A stretch of DNA of 8,942 nt from an uncultured Comamonadaceae bacterium (GCA_937893415.1 CALBWZ010000463.1:1-8942); one strand, 5' to 3'; numbered from the stretch's first letter, positions 1 to 7,176 are shown. Numbers and translations are program-made. Notes: generated by a model not told the origin, from the letters alone.

Positions 1-1
1 G

Positions 2-853
2 GGGACTGGTGTTGTGGACGCGCTGGTGTCGGTGGACGCGCCTTTGGCCAAGCTGAGCGACTTGCATCTGGCACACACGCCTGAACACATTGCGCATTTG
101 ATTGAGGTGTCGCAGCGCCTGAGTCTTGAAGCCAACGACTTGACTGGCCTAGGCTCTTATCAGTTAGATCCCGATACCAGCATGAATGTCCATACCTGGC
201 AAGCTGCATTGCGCAGCGCGGGGGCAGCCATGGCTGCGGTGGACGCTGTGATGAATGGTGTGTTAGCCAATGCCTTTTGCGCAACACGTCCACCAGGCCA
301 CCATGCCAAGCGTGACCAAGCCATGGGGTTCTGTTTTTTGAGCAATGTCGCGCTGGCTGCGCGTTATGCCCAAGCCATACACGGCGTCGAGCGGGTGGCT
401 ATTATTGACTTTGACGTGCACCACGGCAACGGCACGCAAGACGTGGTGCAAGGCTTGCCTGGCATTGAGATGTTTAGCTTTTTCCAGCATCCGTTTTACC
501 CCTACGACCAGCCATTTAACGGCAGTGCCAATTTGCACAACATTCCTGTGCCGGCCTATAGCCGTGGTGACGCCATTCGTGCTGTGGTGTCTGAACAGTG
601 GCTGCCCGCACTCCATATGTTTAAACCCGAGTTGTTGTTGATCAGCGCTGGTTTTGATGCCCACAGAGACGATGACCTTGGGCAGCTTGGCTTGGTGGAG
701 GCTGACTATGCATGGATGACGCAGGTTTTGATGCAAGTTGCCAACTCTCATAGCAAGGGTCGTATTGTGAGTTGCCTAGAAGGTGGTTATGAGCTGAGGT
801 CCTTGTCTACCAGCGTTGAAGCGCATATTCGTGTGTTGGCTGATTTAGATTAA
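2..853 (+). CDS. Histone deacetylase family protein (zinc-dependent deacetylase), 5' end cut by window
   Basis: Zinc amidohydrolase of the arginase/deacetylase fold. Bacterial members remove acetyl groups from acetyl-lysine, acetylpolyamines or similar amides in the cytoplasm; the substrate here cannot be read from sequence. The reading frame is open to the left edge, and family members usually run a little over 300 residues, so about 25-35 N-terminal residues are missing. The GTG at 14 is probably internal. Numbering from that GTG, RPPGHHA lies at 92-98 with the charge-relay pair H96/H97. DFDVHHGNGT lies at 132-141 and supplies zinc ligands D134 and H136. SAGFDAHRDD at 211-220 supplies the third ligand, D215. 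LEGGYE at 255-260 carries the transition-state tyrosine Y259. All catalytic residues are present, so the enzyme should be active. The next gene begins 14 bases after the stop, so the two are likely co-transcribed. The family call is firm. Confidence 0.93.
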   Translation, partial: GTGVVDALVSVDAPLAKLSDLHLAHTPEHIAHLIEVSQRLSLEANDLTGLGSYQLDPDTSMNVHTWQAALRSAGAAMAAVDAVMNGVLANAFCATRPPGHHAKRDQAMGFCFLSNVALAARYAQAIHGVERVAIIDFDVHHGNGTQDVVQGLPGIEMFSFFQHPFYPYDQPFNGSANLHNIPVPAYSRGDAIRAVVSEQWLPALHMFKPELLLISAGFDAHRDDDLGQLGLVEADYAWMTQVLMQVANSHSKGRIVSCLEGGYELRSLSTSVEAHIRVLADLD

Positions 854-858
854 CGTGC

Positions 859-864
859 GGAGGT
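859..864 (+). promoter_or_regulatory. Strong Shine-Dalgarno for the mscS-family gene
   Basis: GGAGGT sits three bases before the ATG at 868, in the 14-base gap after the deacetylase stop. It is the strongest ribosome-binding sequence in the window, although its spacing is tight. It supports the ATG at 868 rather than the later in-frame ATG at 940, and it supports co-translation from the upstream message. Confidence 0.7.
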
Positions 865-867
865 GGC

Positions 868-2286
868 ATGTCTAGCCTAGGCATACTGCAGCTGCGGCAG
901 TCACAATGGTGGTTCTTTGATGTTAATTTTCTTGATGTAATGAGGCCCATTTTGCTTATTCAAACGACTCCTGCAGTGGTGTTCACCCCCGCTGTAGCAA
1001 GCACCTCAAACCCCAAGTATGGTGGGCCAACAGATCTTTCAATTCTGTTTGAGCGACTCGCGCAGCCTACTGTGCTGTATGAGTTGCTCGTTTTGGTTGT
1101 ATGTGGCCTGCTGGCTTGGCTAATTGTCAACCGCTTGCGTGCCAGCCAAGGTGTACCATCTGAGCAAAACGGCGTTTTCCTTGGGCGCAAGGGCATTGAT
1201 GGCGCCTTGTTTCCTATCATTTTATTGCTGCTTGTACTGTTAGTCAGATTTGTGTTGATGGGCTATCTGCCCATCACCTTGATGCAGTTGGCAATCCCGA
1301 TGCTGGTGGCTCTGGTGGTTATTCGATTGGTCGTTAAGGTCGCTCGTTCTGTGTTTCCTGATGCGCGTTGGGCTAGTCGACTAGAGCGCTCTGTGTCGTG
1401 GCTGGTGTGGCTGCTTTTGGTGTTGTGGGTTACCGACCTGCTGCCATCGTTGCTAGCTGACATGAGTGCGTTAACGCTGGCCTTTGGCGGCATAGAAATT
1501 TCGTTGCGTCAAGTTGTAGAAGGTGTCTTTACTGCTGGTTTGGTGCTGATTGCGGCCATGTGGTTATCAACGGCCATAGACCATAAGTTGTTGTCTAACA
1601 CCCAAGGCAGTGAGTTGTCTGTGCGCAAAGCGGTCAGCAACATGATCCGCGTCATGTTGATGTTCGTAGGTCTGATGGTGGCGCTGACAGCCGTTGGAAT
1701 TGACCTGACAGCGCTGTCTGTGCTCGGCGGCGCCATTGGTGTTGGTATTGGTTTTGGCCTACAAAAGCTTGCATCCAACTACGTCAGTGGCTTTGTCATT
1801 TTGGCTGAACGCAGTGTGCGCATTGGCGACATGGTGAAAGTGGACGGTTTTGAGGGCATCATCACCGATATTCGGGCCCGCTTTACCGTTGTTCGCTCGC
1901 TGACCGGTCAAGAGTCTATTGTTCCCAACGAAATGCTGCTGATAAACCGGGTGGAAAACTTGTCGCTGGCCGACAGGCGCATTTGGCAATCCACCAATGT
2001 CAGTGTGGCGTATAGCAGTGATGTGCATGTGGTCTCCGCGCTGCTGGCCCAAGCGGCTACAACACAGCCGCGTGTACTGCGTGACCCTGAACCGACTGTA
2101 TCGCTCATCGCGTTTGGTAGCGATGGTTTGGTTTTCACGGTGGGTTACTGGATACAAGATCCTGAAAATGGCCGTACGAATGTGTTGTCTGCGATTAACT
2201 TTGAGATATTGCGCTTGCTCCAAGCGCATCACATCGAAATACCTTACCCGCAACGTGTGGTACACCTTAGAGGTGACAAGGTTTGA
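868..2286 (+). CDS. MscS-family mechanosensitive ion channel
   Basis: Inner-membrane channel of 472 residues that opens under membrane tension to release solutes during hypo-osmotic shock. Hydrophobic segments lie near residues 69-88, 113-131, 137-158, 175-196, 215-236, 259-278 and 283-315. The last is the pore helix, with the small-residue GGAIGVGIGFG pattern (287-297) that MscS helices use for packing, followed by QKLASNYVSGF. The cytoplasmic beta domain follows from about 318 (RIGDMVKVDG), then the alpha/beta domain, ending in IEIPYPQRVVHL at 456-467, the family's usual C-terminal strand. E. coli MscS has 286 residues and three membrane helices, so this protein carries an N-terminal extension of several extra helices, as in the larger MscS relatives. 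The first 60 residues are not recognisable and contain a weakly hydrophobic stretch, so a start at Met25 is possible, but the Shine-Dalgarno favours 868. It probably shares a transcript with the deacetylase gene. Confidence 0.93.
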   Translation: MSSLGILQLRQSQWWFFDVNFLDVMRPILLIQTTPAVVFTPAVASTSNPKYGGPTDLSILFERLAQPTVLYELLVLVVCGLLAWLIVNRLRASQGVPSEQNGVFLGRKGIDGALFPIILLLLVLLVRFVLMGYLPITLMQLAIPMLVALVVIRLVVKVARSVFPDARWASRLERSVSWLVWLLLVLWVTDLLPSLLADMSALTLAFGGIEISLRQVVEGVFTAGLVLIAAMWLSTAIDHKLLSNTQGSELSVRKAVSNMIRVMLMFVGLMVALTAVGIDLTALSVLGGAIGVGIGFGLQKLASNYVSGFVILAERSVRIGDMVKVDGFEGIITDIRARFTVVRSLTGQESIVPNEMLLINRVENLSLADRRIWQSTNVSVAYSSDVHVVSALLAQAATTQPRVLRDPEPTVSLIAFGSDGLVFTVGYWIQDPENGRTNVLSAINFEILRLLQAHHIEIPYPQRVVHLRGDKV

Positions 2287-2302
2287 CAGACCTGCCTTAT
2301 AA

Positions 2303-2331
2303 TTGTTAAAAAAGCACGGTCGTTCTATTTT
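2303..2331 (+). promoter_or_regulatory. Weak candidate promoter for etfBA
   Basis: TTGTTA at 2303-2308 and TATTTT at 2326-2331 are 17 bases apart, each matching four of six bases of the sigma-70 consensus. An alternative -10 is TACAAT at 2348-2353, which matches five of six but has no good -35. Either would start transcription just before the palindrome at 2364-2387 and fit repression by a bound protein. The choice is a guess from short motifs in an AT-rich stretch. Confidence 0.3.
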
Positions 2332-2363
2332 CTGTCGATTCTTGAATTACAATTTATCTTTTG

Positions 2364-2387
2364 ATTGACGTTTACGTAAACGTCAAT
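2364..2387 (+). promoter_or_regulatory. Perfect 24-bp palindrome, candidate operator of etfBA
   Basis: The left arm ATTGACGTTTAC is followed directly by its exact reverse complement. The site holds three ACGT tetramers starting at 2368, 2374 and 2380, six bases apart. It can be read as two overlapping 16-base sites, at 2365-2380 and 2371-2386. It ends 53 bases before the etfB ATG. From memory, operators with paired ACGT cores are described for LiuR (MerR family), and etfBA is a known target of LiuR and of FadP (TetR family) in proteobacteria. No regulator gene lies in the window, so the protein that binds here is inferred. Confidence 0.65.
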
Positions 2388-2429
2388 TACGTGTTCGTTG
2401 CGACAACTGTTTTGTTTATTGCTCATTCT

Positions 2430-2433
2430 GGAG
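2430..2433 (+). promoter_or_regulatory. Shine-Dalgarno of etfB
   Basis: GGAG is placed seven bases before the ATG at 2441. This normal spacing fixes the etfB start, which also matches the family's usual N-terminus ([10 protein letters not shown]). Confidence 0.65.
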
Positions 2434-2440
2434 TGTCTCT

Positions 2441-3193
2441 ATGAAAGTTTTAGTCCCTGTTAAACGTGTTGTTGACTACAACGTGAAAGTCCGCGTCAAA
2501 TCTGACGGGACTGGCGTGGACATTGCAAACGTCAAGATGAGCATGAATCCATTTGACGAAATTGCCGTTGAAGAAGCCGTGAGGCTGCGCGAAAAGGGCA
2601 TAGTGACCGAAGTAATAGCCGTGTCTTGCGGCGTACCCCAGTGCACTGAAACCCTGCGCACGGCCATGGCCATTGGTGCGGATCGTGCGATTCTGGTTGA
2701 AACAGACGTTGAATTGCAGCCTTTGGCTGTGGCCAAGCTGCTGAAGGCCTTGATCGACAAGGAGCAGCCGGACTTGGTCATTTTGGGCAAGCAAGCCATC
2801 GATGACGACAGCAACCAAACGGGTCAAATGTTGGCAGCCTTGGCCGATTGGCCGCAAGCCACGTTTGCCAACAAAGTGGAAGTGGTCGACGGCAAGGCCA
2901 TCGTGACCCGCGAGGTCGATGGCGGCCTAGAGACCTTGGCCATCACGCTGCCAGCTGTTATCACCACCGACTTGCGTTTGAACGAGCCGCGCTACGTGAC
3001 CTTGCCCAACATCATGAAAGCCAAGAAGAAAACGGTGGACACCTACAAACCTGAGGAACTGGGCGTAGACGTGACCCCACGTTTAAAGACGCTAAAAGTT
3101 GTTGAACCCGCCAAGCGCAGCTCTGGCGTCATGGTGGCCGACGTGGCCGCCTTGGTCGACAAGCTCAAAAACGAAGCCAAAGTGCTGGGCTAA
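2441..3193 (+). CDS. etfB: Electron transfer flavoprotein beta subunit
   Basis: Small subunit of the soluble EtfAB heterodimer, which takes electrons from acyl-CoA dehydrogenases and related flavin dehydrogenases and passes them to membrane ETF-ubiquinone oxidoreductase. The 250-residue length is typical of group I ETF, the housekeeping type, rather than the FixA form linked to nitrogen fixation. NPFDE at 36-40 and the AMP-binding segment [13 protein letters not shown] at 116-128 are intact. The partner-recognition loop [18 protein letters not shown] (180-197) closely resembles the mitochondrial ETF-beta loop; L188 is the leucine expected to anchor in the dehydrogenase. This points to classic acyl-CoA dehydrogenase partners, one of which is encoded just downstream. 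It is probably the first gene of an etfBA operon, controlled through the palindrome at 2364-2387. Nothing is abnormal. Confidence 0.97.
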   Translation: MKVLVPVKRVVDYNVKVRVKSDGTGVDIANVKMSMNPFDEIAVEEAVRLREKGIVTEVIAVSCGVPQCTETLRTAMAIGADRAILVETDVELQPLAVAKLLKALIDKEQPDLVILGKQAIDDDSNQTGQMLAALADWPQATFANKVEVVDGKAIVTREVDGGLETLAITLPAVITTDLRLNEPRYVTLPNIMKAKKKTVDTYKPEELGVDVTPRLKTLKVVEPAKRSSGVMVADVAALVDKLKNEAKVLG

Positions 3194-3240
3194 CGGCTGA
3201 CGCGACCGCTCCACATTACATTGATTGAGATGAGATATAT

Positions 3241-4173
3241 ATGACTGCTTTGGTAATTGCTGAACACGACAACGCCTCCATCAAAGGCTCAACCTTAAAC
3301 ACAGTAACAGCCGCTATTGCTTGCGACGGAGATGTTCACGTGTTGGTGGCAGGTCACAACGCAAGTGCGGCTGCCGCTGCAGCCGCGCAAATCGCTGGCG
3401 TCTCTAAAGTCTTGCATGCCGAAGACGCATCTTTTGAACATGGCTTGGCAGAAAGTGTTGCCGCGCAAGTGTTGGCCGTGGCTTCTATTTACGGACACAT
3501 TTTGTTTCCAGCAACGGCATCAGGCAAAAACATTGCTCCTCGTGTTGCTGCAAAATTGGATGTGGCCCAAGTGTCTGATATTTCTAAAGTTGATTCGCCC
3601 GATACATTTGAGCGCCCTATTTACGCTGGTAATGCCATTGCAACGGTGCACAGCACAGACGCCATAAAAGTTATTACGGTGCGGACAACGGGCTTTGACC
3701 CGGCGGCGGCAACCGGTGGATCAGCAGCTATTGACAATGTGGCAGCTGCCATTGGCGATGGCAAGTCTAGCTTTGTCGGCAGCGAAATTGCTGCCAGTGA
3801 CCGTCCAGAGCTGACTGCTGCCAAAGTCATCGTGTCTGGCGGCAGGGCCTTGGGTAGCGGCGATAAATTCTCAGAAGTGATGATTCCACTGGCTGACAAA
3901 TTAGGCGCTGCCGTTGGTGCAAGCCGTGCAGCAGTGGACGCCGGTTACGCCCCCAACGACTGGCAAGTTGGCCAAACCGGAAAAATTGTTGCCCCTCAGT
4001 TGTATATTGCTGTAGGTATCAGCGGTGCGATTCAGCATTTGGCTGGCATGAAGGACAGCAAGGTGATTGTTGCTATTAACAAAGACCCAGAAGCGCCTAT
4101 TTTTGGCGTATCAGACTATGGCTTGGTTGCCGATTTGTTTGATGCTGTTCCCGAGCTGACACAAAGCCTGTAA
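3241..4173 (+). CDS. etfA: Electron transfer flavoprotein alpha subunit
   Basis: FAD-carrying subunit of EtfAB, 310 residues, the usual group I length. The N-terminal domain (about 1-185) packs against EtfB and includes an alanine-rich stretch at 41-50. The C-terminal FAD domain begins near 190. It shows SGGRALGSGDKF at 199-210, GASRAAVDAGYAPNDWQVGQ at 226-245 (FAD binding) and the ETF-alpha signature LYIAVGISGAIQHLAGM at 254-270, followed by NKDPEAPIF at 280-288. The start is the ATG at 3241, 47 bases after the etfB stop. Its ribosome-binding sequence is poor: only GAGATGAGA lies upstream, so translation may depend partly on coupling or on reinitiation after etfB. The order etfB-etfA is the standard one, and an intrinsic terminator follows 16 bases after the stop. 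Identity is secure. Confidence 0.97.
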   Translation: MTALVIAEHDNASIKGSTLNTVTAAIACDGDVHVLVAGHNASAAAAAAAQIAGVSKVLHAEDASFEHGLAESVAAQVLAVASIYGHILFPATASGKNIAPRVAAKLDVAQVSDISKVDSPDTFERPIYAGNAIATVHSTDAIKVITVRTTGFDPAAATGGSAAIDNVAAAIGDGKSSFVGSEIAASDRPELTAAKVIVSGGRALGSGDKFSEVMIPLADKLGAAVGASRAAVDAGYAPNDWQVGQTGKIVAPQLYIAVGISGAIQHLAGMKDSKVIVAINKDPEAPIFGVSDYGLVADLFDAVPELTQSL

Positions 4174-4188
4174 GACGCGTTGCCCACA

Positions 4189-4213
4189 GGGCTGGTATCC
4201 CAGCCCTTTTTTT
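4189..4213 (+). terminator. Intrinsic terminator of the etfBA operon
   Basis: GGGCTGG (4189-4195) pairs with CCAGCCC (4200-4206) across a four-base loop and is followed at once by seven T residues (4207-4213). The seven-base, GC-rich stem with a U-run is a textbook rho-independent terminator. It separates etfBA from the acyl-CoA dehydrogenase gene that starts 45 bases later. Confidence 0.9.
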
Positions 4214-4258
4214 GCGCACGCATTCTATATCCCCACCAAGTAATAGCTGGAATAAATC

Positions 4259-6058
4259 ATGCCCTACAAAGCACCCGTTCAAGACATGTTGTTCAACATG
4301 CGCCATGTTGCAAACATTGATGCAGTGGCGCAAATGCCTGGTTTTGAAGATGCGGGTTTTGACACAGCGCAAGCTGTGTTGGAAGAATGCGCCAAATTCA
4401 ACGAAGAAGTTCTTGCCCCACTGAACTGGCAAGGCGATATCAATCCAAGTAAATGGGATAACTTCGAAGTTACAACCACGCCTGGCTTTAAAGAGGCGTT
4501 CAAGCAATATGGCGAAGCTGGGTGGCAGGGTCTGCAACACCCGACAGAGTTTGGTGGTCAAGGCTTGCCTAAAACCATTGGTGCAGCATGCGGTGAGATG
4601 CTCAATTCTGCCAATATGAGCTTTGCCTTGTGCCCGCTGCTGACCGATGGCGCCATCGAGGCTCTGATTACCGCAGCCAGCGATGACCTGAAGAAGATCT
4701 ATTTAGAAAAACTGATCAGTGGTCAGTGGACTGGCACCATGAACTTGACCGAGCCACAAGCGGGTTCGGATCTGGCTTTGGTTCGTACCAAAGCGGTGCC
4801 ACAAGCCGACGGCAGCTACAAAGTATCTGGAACCAAAATCTACATCACTTATGGTGAGCACGACATGGCCGAGAACATCGTGCACTTGGTGTTGGCTCGT
4901 GTGCAAGGCGCACCAGAGGGTGTCAAAGGTATTAGTTTATTCGTAGTGCCCAAAGTGATGGTCGATGCACATGGTCATTTGGGTGCCCGCAACGATGTCA
5001 AATGCGTCAGTATTGAGCACAAGCTGGGTATCAAAGCCAGCCCAACAGCCGTCTTGCAATTTGGCGATGCCGGTGGCGCTAGTGGCTTTTTAGTTGGCGA
5101 AGAGAACCGTGGCCTTGAGTACATGTTCATCATGATGAACGCGGCTCGTTACGCCGTTGGTGTGCAAGGCATAGCGATTGCAGAACGTTCTTACCAACAT
5201 GCGGTGTCATATGCACGAGAGCGGGTGCAGAGCCGTCCAGTCGATGGCTCAATGAAGGCGTCCGCGCCCATCATTCACCACCCAGATGTCAAGCGCATGC
5301 TCATGACCATGCGTGCCTACACAGAGGGTTGCCGCGCATTAGCTGCTGCTGCTGCTGCCGCGTTTGATGCTGCTCATGGCCACGCCGATGCCGACGTTCG
5401 CAAAGACAACAAGGCTTTTTACGAGTTCATGGTGCCTCTGGTTAAAGGCTTTAGCACTGAGATGAGCTTGGAGGTCACCAGTTTGGGTGTGCAAGTTCAC
5501 GGGGGTATGGGGTTCATTGAAGAGACGGGTGCGGCGCAGTACTACCGCGATGCCAAGATTCTTACAATTTATGAAGGAACCACCGCCATTCAAGCCAATG
5601 ACTTGGTTGGACGTAAAACAGCGCGTGACGGCGCGGCGCAAGCCAAATCGTTGGCTGCCAATATCGAGTCCACAGAACAAGCCCTCATGGCCACGGCCAA
5701 CAGCAGTGCGCATGTATTTGCGCAACGCTTAAGTGCTGCTCGTGTGGCATTTATTGAGGTAGCCGAGTTTATTGCAGCCAACGCCAGCAGCAACCCAAAT
5801 GTGGCATTCGCTGGCAGCGTGCCTTACCTCATGCTCACAGGCAATGTGATGGCCGGTTGGCAAATGGGACGCGCCATGTTGGCCGCTTTAGATTTAAAGG
5901 CGCAAGGTGACACCACATTTGGTCAATCTTTTGTGGATGCCAAGTTGGTAACCGCTAGGTTTTATGCCGACCACATTCTGACAAAAGTGCCCTCATTGCG
6001 CGACAGCGTTGTGTCTGGCGCTGACAGCGTCAATGCCATGGCACTGGACGCTTTTTAA
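4259..6058 (+). CDS. Long (~600-residue) acyl-CoA dehydrogenase, FadE/DmdC-like
   Basis: FAD enzyme that introduces the trans-2 double bond in an acyl-CoA and donates electrons to ETF. At 599 residues it is about 200 longer than short- or medium-chain dehydrogenases and belongs to the long subgroup. That subgroup has an extra N-terminal segment and a C-terminal extension, and includes DmdC (3-methylmercaptopropionyl-CoA dehydrogenase) and pseudomonad FadE-type enzymes. MNLTEPQAGSD at 161-171 is the flavin-contact signature. VQVHGGMGFIEE at 411-422 and RDAKILTIYEGTTAIQ at 430-445 follow, with E439 as the expected catalytic base in the medium-chain-type position. The extension runs from about 455 to 599. 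An alanine run at 360-368 is encoded partly by five GCT repeats. The start at 4259 has a weak GGAA six bases upstream. The gene lies between the etfBA terminator and the NMO-type gene. The family is firm; substrate chain length or type is not determinable. Confidence 0.94.
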   Translation: MPYKAPVQDMLFNMRHVANIDAVAQMPGFEDAGFDTAQAVLEECAKFNEEVLAPLNWQGDINPSKWDNFEVTTTPGFKEAFKQYGEAGWQGLQHPTEFGGQGLPKTIGAACGEMLNSANMSFALCPLLTDGAIEALITAASDDLKKIYLEKLISGQWTGTMNLTEPQAGSDLALVRTKAVPQADGSYKVSGTKIYITYGEHDMAENIVHLVLARVQGAPEGVKGISLFVVPKVMVDAHGHLGARNDVKCVSIEHKLGIKASPTAVLQFGDAGGASGFLVGEENRGLEYMFIMMNAARYAVGVQGIAIAERSYQHAVSYARERVQSRPVDGSMKASAPIIHHPDVKRMLMTMRAYTEGCRALAAAAAAAFDAAHGHADADVRKDNKAFYEFMVPLVKGFSTEMSLEVTSLGVQVHGGMGFIEETGAAQYYRDAKILTIYEGTTAIQANDLVGRKTARDGAAQAKSLAANIESTEQALMATANSSAHVFAQRLSAARVAFIEVAEFIAANASSNPNVAFAGSVPYLMLTGNVMAGWQMGRAMLAALDLKAQGDTTFGQSFVDAKLVTARFYADHILTKVPSLRDSVVSGADSVNAMALDAF

Positions 6059-6069
6059 AGTTTTTTTTT
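6026..6069 (+). terminator. Possible terminator overlapping the end of the acyl-CoA dehydrogenase gene
   Basis: AGCGTC (6026-6031) pairs with GACGCT (6047-6052), and an inner TGC/GCA pairing is possible. Five T residues follow (6052-6056), then AAAG and nine more T residues (6061-6069). The hairpin lies inside the last codons and the stop codon. Translating ribosomes would hinder it, so it may only partly reduce transcription into the next gene. Confidence 0.4.
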
Positions 6070-6091
6070 AGACCATACAACTACTATATTT

Positions 6092-6095
6092 GGAG
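6092..6095 (+). promoter_or_regulatory. Shine-Dalgarno of the NMO-family gene
   Basis: GGAG lies five bases before the ATG at 6101 and fixes that start. TATATT at 6085-6090 is too close to the start codon to be a useful -10 for a transcript carrying this site, so no separate promoter is claimed in the 42-base gap. Confidence 0.6.
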
Positions 6096-6100
6096 ACTTC

Positions 6101-7063
6101 ATGAGCAACACCCCACGCAAACTTCCAGGCGCGTTGGCCAATCTTCCTTTTCCAGTTATCGGCTCTCCGCTGTTCATCATCAGCAATCCCAAGTTGGTCA
6201 TTGCGCAGTGCAAAGCCGGTGTGGTGGGCTCAATGCCAGCGCTCAATGCGCGTCCAAAAGAGCAATTAGAAGAGTGGTTGATTGAGATCACTGAGGCCTT
6301 GGATACTTACAACGCAGCGAACCCAGACAAACCTGCGGCACCATTTGCGATCAACCAAATTGTTCATAAAAGCAACGACCGCCTTGATTACGACATGGCC
6401 ATGTGCGTGAAGTACAAGGTGCCAATTATCATCACCAGCTTGGGAGCCCGCGTTGAAATCAACGAAGCGGCGCACAGTTATGGTGGCGTTGTGCTGCACG
6501 ATGTGATCAATAATACCCACGCTCACAAAGCAATAGAAAAGGGCGCTGATGGTCTGATCGCCGTTGCCGCTGGCGCAGGGGGCCATTCTGGCGCCAAAAG
6601 CCCGTTTGCCTTGATTGCGGAAATCCGTCAGTGGTTTGATGGCCCAGTCGCGCTCAGCGGCGCCATTGCCACCGGGCAAGGCGTGTTGGCGGCGTTGGCT
6701 ATGGGTGCCGACTTTGCGTACATCGGATCTGCATTTATTGCCACGGACGAAGCACGTGCAACACCGGAATACAAAGACGCAATTGTCGCGGGCAACAGCG
6801 ACGACATCGTGTTGAGCAACCTGTTTACAGGCGTTCACGGCAACTACTTGGCGCCCAGTATCAAAGCTGCGGGTTTAGACCCTGCGAACTTACCTGTCAG
6901 CGACCCATCGGCCATGAACTTTGGCGGTGATGCCAAGAAGGCCTGGAAAGATATTTGGGGTTGTGGCCAAGGTATTGGCTCTGTGTCTAAAGTGCAAACT
7001 ACGGGCGAGTTTGTCGCCCAGCTTAAATCACAATTTGTGCAGGCAAAAGCTGCATTGGTTTGA
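6101..7063 (+). CDS. Nitronate monooxygenase family FMN enzyme (2-nitropropane dioxygenase-like)
   Basis: TIM-barrel FMN protein of 320 residues, the usual family length. Characterised relatives include nitronate monooxygenases, NADH:quinone reductase PA1024, the enoyl-ACP reductase FabK and the steroid-catabolic CoA-thioester enzyme IpdC. The N-terminal barrel strand reads PFPVIGSPLFIISNP (16-30). GAGGHSG at 158-164 holds H162, at the position of the active-site histidine of the family. SGAIATGQGVLAALAMGAD at 186-204 and YIGSAFIAT at 207-215 form the phosphate-binding part for FMN. The gene starts 42 bases after the acyl-CoA dehydrogenase stop, in the same direction, so the two may share a transcript if the hairpin at 6026-6069 is leaky. 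The family is clear. The substrate is not: nitronate oxidation is the default annotation, but the neighbouring acyl-CoA and ETF genes make an acyl-CoA-related reaction a fair alternative. Confidence 0.9.
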   Translation: MSNTPRKLPGALANLPFPVIGSPLFIISNPKLVIAQCKAGVVGSMPALNARPKEQLEEWLIEITEALDTYNAANPDKPAAPFAINQIVHKSNDRLDYDMAMCVKYKVPIIITSLGARVEINEAAHSYGGVVLHDVINNTHAHKAIEKGADGLIAVAAGAGGHSGAKSPFALIAEIRQWFDGPVALSGAIATGQGVLAALAMGADFAYIGSAFIATDEARATPEYKDAIVAGNSDDIVLSNLFTGVHGNYLAPSIKAAGLDPANLPVSDPSAMNFGGDAKKAWKDIWGCGQGIGSVSKVQTTGEFVAQLKSQFVQAKAALV

Positions 7064-7105
7064 GGTTGTGCCGCATAAGCCTCGACCGCTGACACGGATA
7101 TAGCG

Positions 7106-7162
7106 CAAGCTGCATCAGTTGCTGCTTGACTCAAGCATCATGTAACCAACGGCGCCAGCCGT
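7106..7162. other. Convergent intergenic hairpins, possible weak terminators
   Basis: This 113-base gap (7064-7176) between the converging NMO-type and mltB-type genes contains no gene. CAAGCTGC (7106-7113) can pair with GCTGCTTG (7121-7128) with one internal mismatch. Alternatively, GCTTGA (7124-7129) can pair with TCAAGC (7131-7136), and the two structures exclude each other. A third small stem is ACGGC/GCCGT (7149-7153 with 7158-7162). None is followed by a proper T-run on either strand, so a terminator role is only possible. Confidence 0.3.
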
Positions 7163-7176
7163 AGGTGCATGTTTCT

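Noticed and set aside
263..751. Long open frame antisense to the deacetylase gene
   Set aside because: It is a mirror frame of a well-supported conserved gene, with no ribosome-binding site and no recognisable protein features.
1759..2265. 168-codon open frame antisense to the mscS-family gene
   Set aside because: It is the shadow of a conserved channel gene; its translation has no recognisable domain.
2283..2303. TTGACA and TATAAT, both perfect consensus hexamers, after the mscS-family stop
   Set aside because: They are only nine bases apart, far too close to serve as -35 and -10 of one promoter; the TTGACA also includes the stop codon.
5342..5362. Five GCT repeats within the acyl-CoA dehydrogenase gene, possible phase-variable repeat
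   Set aside because: A trinucleotide repeat changes alanine number without a frameshift, five units is short, and the run continues with other Ala codons, so it is probably simple alanine-rich coding.
6266..6838. 190-codon open frame antisense to the NMO-family gene
   Set aside because: It overlaps entirely a conserved enzyme; the composition (many Cys, His, Arg) is typical of a reverse-strand shadow.
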